Shown here piece by piece: positions 23,968 to 36,384 of a stretch of 64,000 nucleotides of DNA (positions are counted from its first letter, which is position 1; each line of letters begins with the position of its first letter). The position numbers were made by a program, and so were the translations under genes. This stretch comes from Cryptomeria japonica. Lineage: Eukaryota > Streptophyta > Pinopsida > Cupressales > Cupressaceae. The stretch covers positions 506,059,373 through 506,123,372 of the forward strand of contig NC_081415.1 of the NCBI RefSeq assembly GCF_030272615.1, read 5' to 3'. The notes below the pieces were generated by a model that did not search any database, was not told where the DNA came from, and saw only the letters and a list, made by a program, of their open reading frames with translations.

Positions 23968-26250
23968 TACCCACCTAAAATGAAAGGGAGTGGAGAGTTT
24001 TTATGAAAGATTCTTTTATGATTCAAAATATTAGTTTGAAAGAAAAGGATTGAAGAGGTTTTTTATAATCCGTTGAAACTTCTGTAATCCGGTTGTTACC
24101 ATTTTGTTTACTCTTGCTGACTGGTTGGGATTGATCTCTTTGAGGTCCCTCCTAACAGGTGGCTGCACCAATTATTGACATGAAATGAGTAATCAAAAAT
24201 TAGTTGCTCATTTTTTCTCTCTCGTCTAAACATTTAATTTAGGTGTTAATTTCAAATTTATTTTATGATATAAATTAGAATAAAATTCAAATATTATTAT
24301 TCTATAATAATAAATTTTTAATAAGACAAAATGTATAAATTCTAATATCTTTTAATTATTATTTGTAATTCCATAAAAAACCACAAATAATTAAAATATA
24401 ATTTTAACTTAATAAAATAATTAATCCTTAAAAGAAGAAGTGGAAGGATTAGAATAAACAAGTGCCACATAGTGGCTAGTACTTGCAGTATAGTTTTAAT
24501 ATTAATTATGATTTAATTTTAATAATGATTATATTTTAAAAATTATAATAATTAAGTATAATTATTTCATAATAATTAAAATTTTACTAGAAAAAATAAT
24601 ATAAATTAAAAAAATCCTAATAAATTTTTAATTTCATAAAATAAAGTTAAATAAATTGCTCACGTCGGAATTTTGACCATCGCAAACCTGTTTTGTACGG
24701 GAATTCTAACCTAAAATTCCGTACAAATGCTTGCTTATAATAATCTTTATTATAGTATCTTTATTTGTTTTAATCCAGTTATAATATATTACAATATTGA
24801 GTGTTGTTGAATGCAATATTAATTATTTAATCCAGTTTAATGATAATGATGTCTCCACTATTTATAAATTAGAGGTGATAATTTATTAATATTGTAATTG
24901 TAATAAATTAAAAAAAATTGTGTTACCTTTTAAATATAGATAGTTATTTACTTTATATTTTTATTAAATATTTTAAATTTTATTATAATAACATTGAAAT
25001 CTAAATAGTAAATTTATTCTTTTATTATGACTCTCATGAATCTAATTATATTTTACAAATAATTATCATTAATAAATATAATTTCTACATTCTATAATTT
25101 TGTATTAAAATATTTGATGTATTTTTTTTAATAGAAAATATTTGAAGTAAATTTTAAAGTTGATTTTTAATATAAATATTTAATATAATTTAGTTTTTTT
25201 ATTGTTAATATAATTTAAATTATTAAATATATTAAAAATATTAAAAAAATTTAAATATGTATGTTTATTAAAATTAAAACATAAATTAAATATGTATAAG
25301 ATATATAATGAATATCAAATAATATTAACATCAATAAAAAATATTGTTTAATAAACATATATATCTACATTTTTATATTTTTACTCTAATGATAAATCTG
25401 AACAAATATTGTTGTAGTTGGTTTTAGTGTTGTTGTGAATCAACGATATGTCTTTGATATAAGTATTTTTTTCTTTATGATTTTCCTAAATTTACATATA
25501 TTTCTGGCTATACCACTAAAACTAATTATTTTGGATTTCCTAAAAATCCACTTATAACAGCTAAATTGTATTTAGCCAATAAGTGTAGAGAAAAATAATT
25601 TTTTTGTAATTTATAATGTTAAAAATTGTACAATTAGACTTTGTAAATAAAAAGATTGAAAAAATTAAAAGTTAAAATTTGTTTGTGATTGGTTCAAATT
25701 AATTTTTTTAATAACTAGTGAACTGGAAAAACAAAAAACTCATTACAATAGTATTACCTAACGGCAAGTACTAATAATAAAAAATAGAATATCTAATAAA
25801 AGAAGATAATATTAAAAAATATTCTTATCAAAAGAAAATAGTAATAAAAGAAATATTTTAATTTAAAATATAATTATTCTATCATAATTAAAGTTTTCTT
25901 AAGGCAAATAATTATAGATTAAATTAATTATAATAATTTTTTAAATTATTACAAAAAAATGAATAATCAAAATAATTTTAATCTTAACGAAAAAAGAAAA
26001 AGAAAAGAAGAAGAGAAAATAGAATTAAATAAAGCTAGTTCTTTCTTATATTTCAATATTTTTTCTTTTATTTTTTTAGAAACTTAAAAAAGATAGAATA
26101 TATTTTGATAAAAGAAATAATGTTAAGAGATATTTTGACTAAAAGTAGATTATAATAAAATATAGATTATGTTTATGCATATTCTTTTTCTAATAAATAA
26201 TAATAAAAAACATATTTTTATGCCGAAGGCATTCCTATATGAATTGAACT
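23968..26250. other. AT-rich spacer
   Basis: No gene is visible in this very AT-rich 2.3-kb stretch. A short hairpin at 24692-24727 pairs TTTGTACGGGAATT with AATTCCGTACAAA (one bulge). Confidence 0.6.
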
Positions 26251-28765
26251 GTAATGTCCGCCAAAATACTCTAGAGAAATAAAGGAAACTAACATACTAA
26301 TAGAGATTTTTTTTAAAAAAACATCATCTAATACAACACATATAATCCTCTACTCCATTGCATAAACATTCATTAACATAATATGCACATAAACACCATG
26401 AACATATAAACTATTAACGCAAGCAGAAATAAAGACAACATAACATCAACTTCCCTAGGGTATCTCAACATCATTACTTACACTACTAACATAAGCAATA
26501 ACATCATAATCACAACTAATCCAATGCATACCATTTCTACTAGATCAATTATTTTTTCCATGCACATATGCAAGATCATTTCCAATCTATCTATTATGAA
26601 TGCAATACCATTCAACCCATTAGAATCATTTTAAGAACACCAAATCCATATGCTCCTACTCTCATTTATTCATTATCCCTAACATCATTAATCCATACCA
26701 TTATGATCTAATCACATTACCTAGTCATTTTCAATTAATCTTCCACATACTCATGTATTGCTAATGCACAACAATGAATCCAATATCATTATTTCCATTA
26801 ATGAACAATCACAAGATACAATATGATACATCATTATATCCTTTTACAAGTCATAATCCATGTCCTAAGGCATCATCTAACATTCCATCTTCTATGTTAA
26901 CCATCCATATGCTAAGAATTGAAGAATCCACATCCACACAAGAAGCATCCAATGAAGAACATCCCAATGGAAGAAGGCATCAAACCTGAAACCACCCAAC
27001 CATGTGGAACTAAAGAAACCACCCCTCCTGCTAGGAGATGACACAAGGTCCCATACACACTCTAGACCTAGGCTGACACCTAACAACCAAATAGAACTCA
27101 ACAAGAAGAAACTCAATAACATAATCCAAATAACATCTCAAGGCTAACATAAAATATAGAAACTCCCAAAGGCGTACCAACAATCATGGTGAAAGATCAA
27201 GAACCAAGGACAAGGACAATGACACATGTAGGAGTGGAGTGTCATCACATCCTATCCTCACATAGAAGGGAACCTCACCTTGATATAAATGTCTCTGCAT
27301 GCTATCCTCACAAAGAAGGGCATATCATCCTGATAGTCATGTGGAGCCATATCAACCTATGAGTGAACAAGGGAGATTGACTGCCATCACAATGGCCTTC
27401 CCAATCTTATCCTAAAACGTCCTCCCTAGAACTAAGTCTTGGGATTCACATCCATTATTATATTGATTAGATTAATCTTAATTACCCAACCCATCTAATA
27501 ATTATTAATGTTATCGCTTATTTAAAAACAAGGAAAAAATTTAAATGTGCCCTAGTGGTCTAGACTCTAAGCATCCTTACTAGAAACCTCCTAGCATCTT
27601 ATCTCACATGACCCCGATGATCACATGAAAGTTCACTCCCCCTAGCCATGTTCCAAGACCTTAACAACAAATCACAAGGAGGCTCAATTTGCAATATCAA
27701 CAAGGATTCCATAACATATGCAATGCAACTAATTGCCTAAGCCAACAATGCCAACAATCAAGAGCCTCAATATAAGTAATAAGTCAAATGGTCATAATAA
27801 AAATCTTCCATACATATAAATAAACCCTCTACAATGAGGCTCATCAACTAGCTGGAGCATAATAAACTCAACAACAAACATCTATACATGGTGGAGTAAT
27901 AAAACAACCTATACGACAAGGCCCAATCACTTGTCGGAGTTAAAATACATTAAAATAATCAAATCGGAATGTATGTCCATAGTGGGAAACTTAGAAACAT
28001 CAAAATAAGCCTATGGTACAAAACATAGAACTGGCAAAATCAACCCAGAAAGGCAAAAACATCAAAAACATCAAAATTGAGCAGATTTGTGCATCTGAAA
28101 ACCGAAATAATGCATTTGATAAGTAGATTAGTGCATATAGATCTCAGTATAGTGCATATAATCCTTGAAACATCACATATGAACAATACATTAGTGCATA
28201 GAGTAAACAATAGTGCATATGACATATAGAATAGCGCATACAAAACCTAGAGTAGCACATTCAATAAACATAATAGGGCATACGATGAATACTTTAACGC
28301 ATATGACGATTTAGCACATACGATCAGACGGAAAGCAAAATTGGACAAGGCAAAATAAAATTTCTGAAAAATTAATGAGTCATAATCACAACCATACGTG
28401 ACGCCAAGACAAATAGAAATAGAAGGAACAACCCTGATCAAGAATAAGGCCAATTCATGAAGATAAATCAAAGTTCATAAAAAAGGCTCCTAACAAAATA
28501 AAAGAGTAATAACTCTTAATAGGGAACATTACATTCTCACTATATAACTTCCAAACCAATACAATGTATAACAAACCCTTTCACATGGACAAAATAATCC
28601 AACCACCAAGAGAACACAAAAATCATAGAGGCAATGCCAGTAGGCAATCGGGACAATCACATGTATACAAATATTCAAATATACAAATGTTTCCCAAAAA
28701 CTATATATAGCCAAATTATATCATAAATCTATATCAATTCAACCTGGAACCTGAAGTAATGGGTA
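26251..28765. mobile_element. Possible LTR-retrotransposon fragment
   Basis: The base composition changes abruptly at 26251 to a CA-rich, less AT-biased style that continues for about 2.5 kb. It begins TGTAATGTCCGCC, a TG start reminiscent of conifer Gypsy LTRs. It contains a degenerate duplication around 27256-27330 (GCTATCCTCACA-AAGAAGGG) and the TGCATA array. No gag or pol coding is visible and no second copy is present, so a solo or truncated LTR is only one possibility. Confidence 0.3.
28084..28325. repeat. Array of TAGTGCATA-type motifs
   Basis: About 11 copies of a motif near ATAGTGCATA occur at intervals of roughly 17 to 35 bp. Variants are TGCATT, CGCATA, GGCATA, CACATA and CACATT. 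Flanking bases are not conserved between copies, so the conserved unit is the short motif, as in the AGCGCT array at 6170-6440. Confidence 0.65.
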
Positions 28766-31700
28766 TCATAATGGGTATCCATAATAGAATTCCCATTTGA
28801 TTTTGAGGATATACAAGCACTTCACGCAAATAGATATTATCATAGTGTTTTCATCCAATATGTGAGATATATTACATAGAACATCTAGACCATGGCATTT
28901 GCCATGTATCAATCTCCTTAGAATCTTAATAAGATGGGCAAACTCTATATTCAAGTATTATATACTCATAAATTTTTGGAAGCCTTCCAATTCCATGTAT
29001 AACTTCTTTAATAGTTTGTTAAGCACTTGAAGGATAGGGTGAAGTGCGGAGTTATCCACATTATGAGTATCATGAGTGGTGTCGTTAGAAAGGTGAGACT
29101 TGAATTAAGAGATAATTTATCTTCTAATTTGTTGGTGGGAATAAGTTAATGTGCAACTCAATCTTAACACTAGCACTAGCTAAAAGGTATGAGAAGACAT
29201 AAGTTTGCAATTTCATCTTATAAAAACTTCAAATTTAGAACAAGGTGTTATGAAACTCATAAACAAATATAATATTTAAAAGTGCACATATCCTCCATGA
29301 ACATAATAAAAGAAACATATATAGAAGAATTAAAAAAAATTGGGTTTAGTTTTCAACATTACCACAAAAGATATTTTGTGATTATAATATATAATAAAAA
29401 TTATACAATATCTTAACCATATTATTAATTTTAAGTATATAAGAAATAAAATTTAGATATGGTTGCATATAAATAATAAATAAGACAAGTTGGGTTCACC
29501 AAAATGAAATTATTGGGAAATTTCTCTTTACACTAAATAATGCAACCTGAAGATCTGATTTCACTCCTAACATTGGGAAGAAGAATAGGCCTACCTACTA
29601 TCCCAAGGAAGGGCTAGGCGGTTAGTTTCCTATTTTCTTTTGTATTGTGAAACATTGAGATAGCAATGTTCATATAAATGAACTAGGCTAGTAGTAAAAG
29701 AATGATGAGATTGAATAGAATATAGTAGATAAAAAATGACAAATAATTTTTTTTTTTTAAATGTTTGGAATAGATGAATAGAGAGGAGCTTGGAACCAAA
29801 AATTTATGTTGATTATATTAGATATAAACATTGGATACCATAGAGTAAAGGTAATGGAAGCTTTAGGAAATAGCTAGATATAGAATTATGAATATTTGCA
29901 CATCTTTCTCCTAAAATTTTGGGTGAAAGTATTAGGACATGGGAATTAGGGGACCTAATATAAGGGTTTTCATCTTTTTAATGTCTTACAATGTTTATCA
30001 CTATCTGGTCAACTTAGTTATAATTTTTTACAATTTGATCTTCACCTACACACAAGAAAATTGAGCAAAAAGGGTTGTACCATAAAGTGGATTTACTAGC
30101 TCAACCCTAATTATTATATAAGATGTGTGCACTCATAGGGATAAAATTTAAACAAATGATGAGTTCTAAAATTTTAATATCTATCTTTATCTATTAAACC
30201 CTCCTACTAAATCTCACACAATGCTTGATGTAATTCTCATGAAGTCCTTAAATAATTTATGTGCATGGTTACAACATGAAATGATATAACATACTTCATA
30301 ATAATTGTTTTTTTATACTTGAATGCTTGAATTTTTTAACTCACTCCTTGAATATACTTGAATGATTATAATTGGTTTCTCAAAAGTATATATTTGTCAT
30401 TTCAATATAATAGAGAATATAATCCATTGAAATGAGAGAGAAAGTTTCATTTATACGAGACTTACACCTTTTCAAATAACTTTTAAGATAGGCTAACAAA
30501 GCAATGTTGATTCATGAAAAGTGCAAGGACAAATTTCATCCTTCAAAATTTGAGCTCTTTTTTCCAAGATACAGGTTCTAGGAACCATAATCCTAAAAAA
30601 ATTGCTTTAAAAAAACCAAGATATAGGGGAATAAACCATGTTTACAAAATTGGTATTAAAATCATGCACATTCACACATAATTGAACCATAATGCTAAAA
30701 TGGTTTCTAAACCAAGTGTAAAATTGTAAAGGTAAACAATAAATGATACTATAGTAGTGATTAATCATGATTTAACTAAACAACTTCCTATTTCTCCTCT
30801 TTGTCCTTCTACATTTATCCCTATTGGTTTAAATAAGTTATGGTACCTTAGTTTTTCCTCACCTACGTCCTAATTACATGCCACTTAAGCTTACTTAGGG
30901 ACCACATAGGAGCTTTTAGGAGCATCTCCATATTAGATAGTGATATCTTTTTATCTCATTTCAATTTATGTGGTGTCTCCACCTTTACTAGTGTTATCAT
31001 ACTAACAATTTTCCACTTTAGGTCGGATGATAGATTATAACTTTTTTTTTCATGGTATAAGATTTCTATACTTGACATAATATTATGCACTCCTATGTTT
31101 TCACCTAAGTTTCTTATATAACCAAAGCATCTCCTATTTGCATTTGATTCATTCTAGTTGATGGATTATATTGCATCATTGATAGGAATATACTTTATTC
31201 TTGTCATATTATCATTGTTTTATTCTTGTGCTTTCAATTAGGCCTCTACATCTTGGGTGGATACCTTCATAAGAAAATATTGCAATCCTCATAGCTAAAA
31301 TAATACATATTCTATGGTAGACATGCATACTCAAAAAAATTTATTTAATTAGAAATTATTGTTCATTAGATTTGTATGTTATTTCAATTTTTGAGTTGTA
31401 GTTTATAACTATGTATTACTCATATTCGTTCTATTTACAAATACAAAAAATATAAATAATACTAGTATGAGTAATAAACAACCTTTTATTTACTTTACTG
31501 ATTAGCCTTTTTTTAATAACTTTGCATTTTATTTTTCTATTTTTTTTATTATTATTAGTTTGTTTTAGGGAATTTTCCCATACTCATTTGATATTGATCT
31601 ATTTTTTCTATGTCATATTTATTTTTAATTTTCTCTTCTTTAACATTTTTTTGTTCCATTTAATATATTCTTATTTTCTTAATTGCATTTTTTATTTTTT

Positions 31701-34690
31701 TCTCCTAATTATTTACATTGGTTTTTCCTTCTCTTTCACTTGCCTAGATTTTTCCTTTTAGATATTATTTTCTCATTTTAAATTATTTTTCTTCTATTTT
31801 ATTTTGGTTTTATCTTAATTTTTATATTTTATCAAGCATTTACTTTCTTTTCTCTTTCTTTTATTTTATATTTTTCTTACTTTTTTTTTTCCCTTCTTTG
31901 TAATCCATGCAATTTTCTCCCTCCCCCTATTCTTTTAGCTTGCATTGGTCTAAAATTCATCAATCTTTCTCCTTCAACCATCTTCTTACATCTTGATGAT
32001 GGATCAAAGAGTGTGATCCAAAATATTAATGCAAAAAGTTCACACATAGTTGAATCCAAAAACTACACTCATTCAATAACACATTTTGTTATCTATCATC
32101 ATTAAAATTTATTAGAAAATCCTTAAAAATTAAATCAATTAGTTGAGATATTTGGAAGTGAAAAATCAATAGAAATAATTGTGTTTTAGATGATTGAATT
32201 GGTCATGTTTAGAGGGAATTGTGTTTCCTATAGGATTGCTTGCACTTTCCTTTTATACCCATGTGCATCAAATTATGAAAATAAATAGTCACTTCAGTTC
32301 AAGTTCACACTAGTTTCAATTACATGTGATCTTCGAATAAATGCAAAACCTTTACTCATGACAACCATGTAGCTCATCACTTTCTATGACCATTTGAGTA
32401 AATACAAGTGAAGTAGTCATATTAAACCTTCACAATTGGATTTGGAACATAATTTTAGATGTCATAGTATCATGCTTCCCAAACTAGATATACTTCACCA
32501 AAACATAACAATGACTATTTCAACCTCAGAGAAATAAACAATATAAATTGTCAACATTCATTGAACAAGGGAAGTACATACTACATGTTCTCTCATTAAA
32601 AGAAAAAAAATATAACATGTGAATTTTAGATGAATTAGAACATGTGAAACTTAAGGTAAATTATTGTAGGTGATCAATAAACTATCATGTCCAACAAAGT
32701 TTCAATTGTAATAGGAATCTTTATAATGATATTATGTACTGTCCTTGAAGATAATTTTAAAAATGTGAAATATCTAAATTGGGTTATGAGGGTAGTATTA
32801 TAAAAGAAAAATATTTCACTTATTTTGAAGTAAATTTTTGTTGAGTATAATTAATATTAAATATATGTTGGTTAAATTCATTTTTAAGGTGTCCAAGAAA
32901 AAAACAAAAAAAAACTCATCATTTTAGTTATACTTTCAATACTTCATTCATATACTATTTTGTATTTTACAGGATGTGCATAACACAATACTAGTACAAA
33001 CTTGAACACAAAATTCCAATAAGTAAAAAAAATTCATTCTTATTAATTAAAAAATAATGTATTTGTGTCTTCTTGATGCATGGACCACTTACTATTTCTA
33101 TAGATAAATATTGACGTCTATTTTATATAGACAATCAAATAATTCACAAAGAGAGAAACCAAAATTTATTTGATTTGAAAAAATAATTTAGCTTCTATCA
33201 TATGAAGATTAATCTCTAAACTATCAAAAATAAATTTTTTTGTGATATGTTCATGTAATGATAAAATTTGTATATACCTATATAAAAATTTATATAGTTT
33301 TTAGTCCTTTATGAAATAGTATGTTGATAAATTTACATAGCAACATGTATCATATTCCTGTTTTAATTTTCTCCCCTATATTGATCCTTATTTGTCTCCC
33401 ATTTTCTCTTTCTATCACAAATTGAGCTACACATTCAACTTTATCCTTTCTTTATTTATAATAATATTTATACATGTATCTCCTTTTCACCACAACTCTC
33501 ATGCATTCATACCTTGGATCAAGATCTATATTTCTATGTTCGTAATTTGTTATGTGGTGTGTAGAACTAGTGGCAAAATAATATTCTATGTTATGGTTCA
33601 TGTTTGAGTGACAATTTAGTATTTTTTGATACTTGAATACATTTATGTGAGAATTTGAGATTAGCGCATTATAGAAAATTTAGGAGTAATATCAAACTTG
33701 ACTATATGGAATCAATAATCTTTATAAGGTATTTCTTAATATCATTAATTCTTAAATGCTAGTTAAATGTAAAGATCACAGTTATAGAAAATCACAAAAG
33801 GACACAAACTTTTGAAGATTAAATTCTATACGAGATAAAAATATTCTATCATTGTTATTTAAGGAATTAAATAAAAATTATCCAACCTTTCATTTATTTA
33901 ATTTTCTAAAATAATTTGTTTTGTACACTCACTTATCATTCCTAACAGCCATTTAATTTAGAGTTCATTTAATTTAGAGTTCATTTAATTACCTACACTA
34001 ACTCAAAAAATATTATTTCTGAAGGAATAGATAATGTCTAGGTTATAAGATATTAGCATATAAAACCTAGGTTCATCACGTTCTATTTTTGTGTTCGCAA
34101 TTTGTGGGCGTGAGAGGGATGGACAGTTGCTGGGTTCAGTTGTTAATATAAAAATACAGCTACAATTGTGTTTTTCATGCCATCTTTTCAATTTAAGTCA
34201 ATAATGATCTAAGAATTAGATGGAAAGACTGAGATCTGCTGCAGGTTTTCAAGCTAAATTCTAACTTGGAAGCTTTGAAGTCAAAAGAATAATAATGATG
34301 CGAGAATTGGATCCCTTGTAGGTTTGGTAAGGAATACAGTCAAAAAATCATAATTCGGACGAATAATATCTTGTGATAAGTTCGCTGCATACGCTTTGAC
34401 AGTTTATTGACAATTAGCGAGAATGTATTCTGTTGTAGATACTTTACTGACGAGTTTCTTTATGTGGTGCAGTGTAAGCATTGACAGTCAATATTAAACA
34501 ATGGATGAAGATAACAGTTTCCAAACGCCCTTCAATGTCAATAAGTTAGGCCTTGACGATCCTGCATATTCTACACACAAGAATAAGGTTAACAAATACT
34601 TCGTCGACAAGTCGCTTTCCCGCTTACGTGAATGATTTTCTATGTATTAAGTAGGACACGTTAATCTTGAGCAGATTACACAATTTTTCC
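28766..34690. other. Long AT-rich intergenic spacer
   Basis: No supported gene lies in this 5.9-kb stretch. It holds one copy of a dispersed repeat (30390-30735, separate entry) and a T-rich low-complexity tract at about 31505-31900, whose open frames are Phe/Leu runs. Three 16- to 17-bp repeats of CATTTAATTTAGAGTT lie at about 33951-33990. Confidence 0.6.
30390..30735 (+). repeat. Dispersed repeat, copy 1
   Basis: This stretch aligns by eye with 56225-56560 in the same orientation. Shared blocks include ATAACTTTTA-GATAG-CTAA, TGATTCATG, ATCCTTCAAAA, AGATATAGGGGAATA and AATGCTAAAATGG. The copies differ by many substitutions and small indels. The family is unknown to me; an LTR or non-autonomous element is possible. 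Confidence 0.7.
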
Positions 34691-34720
34691 CAAGGTTTGA
34701 AGGGTGTTCAGAAAAAGTCC

Positions 34721-34728
34721 TATAAATA
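34721..34728 (+). promoter_or_regulatory. TATA box of glycine-rich protein gene
   Basis: TATAAATA lies 73 bases upstream of the ATG at 34794, a normal distance for a plant core promoter. Confidence 0.7.
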
Positions 34729-34793
34729 AGAAATATACCAGGCCTGAGTTTCTCAAAGGTGGTTGTTCATCTGTGGATGTTTTGGAGTTTGAA

Positions 34794-35096
34794 ATGGCGT
34801 CTCGTTGGAAGATAATGTGTTATATTCTGTTAGGTCTTATATTTGCATCAATCCTCCTTGAGGGTGTAGTGGTGCAAGATGGGGATGGCTGGGGCAGAGA
34901 AGGTGGGGGTGGTGGTTGTTCAGGAGGTGGTAGAGGCAGTCGTTCAGGAGGAGGAGGTGGTGGCGGTGGTGGTTCGGGAGGAAGGAGAGGTGGTGGTTGT
35001 TCGGGACATGGTGGAGGTGGTAGTGGTGGTGGAGGCCGCGGTGGTGGTGGAGGCAGTGGTGGGGGTGGAGGCAGTGGTGGAGGCGGTGGGGTATAG
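34794..35096 (+). CDS. Secreted glycine-rich protein
   Basis: An intronless gene of 100 codons. I chose the ATG at 34794 (MASRWKIMCYILLGLIF) rather than an in-frame ATG at 34704, because the earlier one lies upstream of the TATA box at 34721 and the later one starts a clean signal peptide: a short basic start, then about 15 hydrophobic residues, then ILLEGVVVQDGD. The mature part is almost only Gly with Ser, Arg and two Gly-Cys-Ser groups, in runs of GGGGGSGGGGG. Such proteins are usually exported to the cell wall or act in defence; that role is inferred from the class. The frame is intact and promoter, start, stop and a poly(A) signal are all present, so this is the best candidate for a working gene in the window. 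Confidence 0.8.
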   Translation: MASRWKIMCYILLGLIFASILLEGVVVQDGDGWGREGGGGGCSGGGRGSRSGGGGGGGGGSGGRRGGGCSGHGGGGSGGGGRGGGGGSGGGGGSGGGGGV

Positions 35097-35124
35097 GCTC
35101 AGAACTATATAGAATGAACTATGT

Positions 35125-35130
35125 AATAAA
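35125..35130 (+). terminator. Poly(A) signal of glycine-rich protein gene
   Basis: AATAAA occurs 29 bases after the stop codon of the glycine-rich protein gene. Confidence 0.55.
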
Positions 35131-35463
35131 GATGGTTGTAGTCTTAATTGTAAAGTGAACATGATTGGTGTCAATTTCTTAGCTTATTTAGTATTTATTG
35201 TAAATCTTCTAAAATGAATTTGTTTTTAAAAAGTATAAATAATCTTTTTTATTTTTTTATTTTTTTTCATAGTACAATTGTGTTATATTTTTATGTAATG
35301 TTTGTTAAGATGATTTAAATAATTTTTTATTATTTTATCATTTTATTTTTAGTTTATTTCAAATTATCAGTATTAGTGTTTTAAGTTTTAAAAAAAATAA
35401 GAATTATAATTTTGAATTTAGTTTTAACTATAATTAAATTCCAACCAAAGGTAGATAGTCTGG

Positions 35464-35730
35464 GGTGGTATCATGAGAGACCATAGAGGGAAACTAATAT
35501 TTGTCTACACCATCAACTTGGGGATTCATACCTCAAACATTATTGTGGTGGTAGTGGCTTTCCACAACATCCTTATTGCTAAAAATAAAGGGTTAAGAAT
35601 ATTATAAGTGAAGGGGATTCGTTGAATGTAACGAACATACTAAATGACAATGCATGCCTAGTTGGCATATCCTAGATATGATAGCTAATGCCTAGATTAA
35701 TATCACTTCATTCTATAATCACATGGTAAG
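35464..35730 (+). pseudogene. LINE-type RNase H fragment
   Basis: Plus-strand translation from 35464 gives GGIMRDHRGKLIFVYTINLG, the start of an RNase H fold as found at the end of plant LINE ORF2 and related host RNase H-like proteins. The expected second half (KGDSLNVTNILN) appears only after a frame change near 35610. The fragment ends at the Copia target duplication (35735-35739), so Copia seems to have inserted into or next to it. It is short and broken. Confidence 0.5.
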
Positions 35731-35739
35731 GCTTGTATA

Positions 35740-36382
35740 TGTGAAAAATCTATTACAATTACTGATTATTATCCTCCTATCTTTGATAGATTATTTGAGC
35801 AACAAATATTGGAAAATAACACAACTGCAATTTCACAAACTCATATAAATGCGCAACACAATGAACACAATATTTTCGAACAATTGTCCCTGGAAAAATC
35901 CTGAAGGTAAAACCAGTACTACAGATGAGGAATACATATTAACTACAACAAATCAAGAGATACAAATATTGCTTGCCTATTACTGGCAGAGCTTCGACGA
36001 CCTCCCAATTTCTCCTGCTGAGATTCCACCCCGCTACTATCCCAGCGCTATCACTGCGCCCTTGCTAACACTGTAAGACTTACTGGCTAACACTGCAAGT
36101 TTCTCCACACAATTCATTTATTGTTTTCCAAATGCCCCCTAACCCCCTTATATACTACTCTCGTTGGAAAACCAACAGTCGAGATTAATTCTCAATCAAC
36201 GGCTGAGATTAAAAACAACTAAACAACCCTAACCAAATTGGTTGCTAGAAGTTTCTAAAAAGAGTCAAATAATTAATAAAAATTGTTTGAACTCTAACTA
36301 CATTTGTTAGCAAACAATTATTTACTAATTATTTAGCAAATGGACAAACAACTGTCCAAGCTAACAAACTAACAAACTAACA
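35740..36382 (-). repeat. Copia 3' LTR
   Basis: A 643-bp LTR starting TGTTAGTTTG at 36382 on the minus strand and ending TTTTTCACA at 35740. It follows the purine-rich AAGAGGGAG (about 36383-36391), the polypurine tract. It matches 52809-53459 along its length; the main length difference is one extra AACAAACT unit at the start of the other copy. Confidence 0.92.
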
Positions 36383-36384
36383 CT

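Noticed and set aside
31522-31761. Hydrophobic open frame that looks like a membrane protein
   Set aside because: It comes from T-rich low-complexity DNA, which always reads as Phe/Leu.
34704-34793. Upstream in-frame start for the glycine-rich protein
   Set aside because: That ATG lies before the TATA box and would place 30 charged residues before the signal peptide; the ATG at 34794 fits better.
35849-36076. Plus-strand open frame in the Copia LTR
   Set aside because: It lies wholly inside the LTR and the other LTR copy breaks it.
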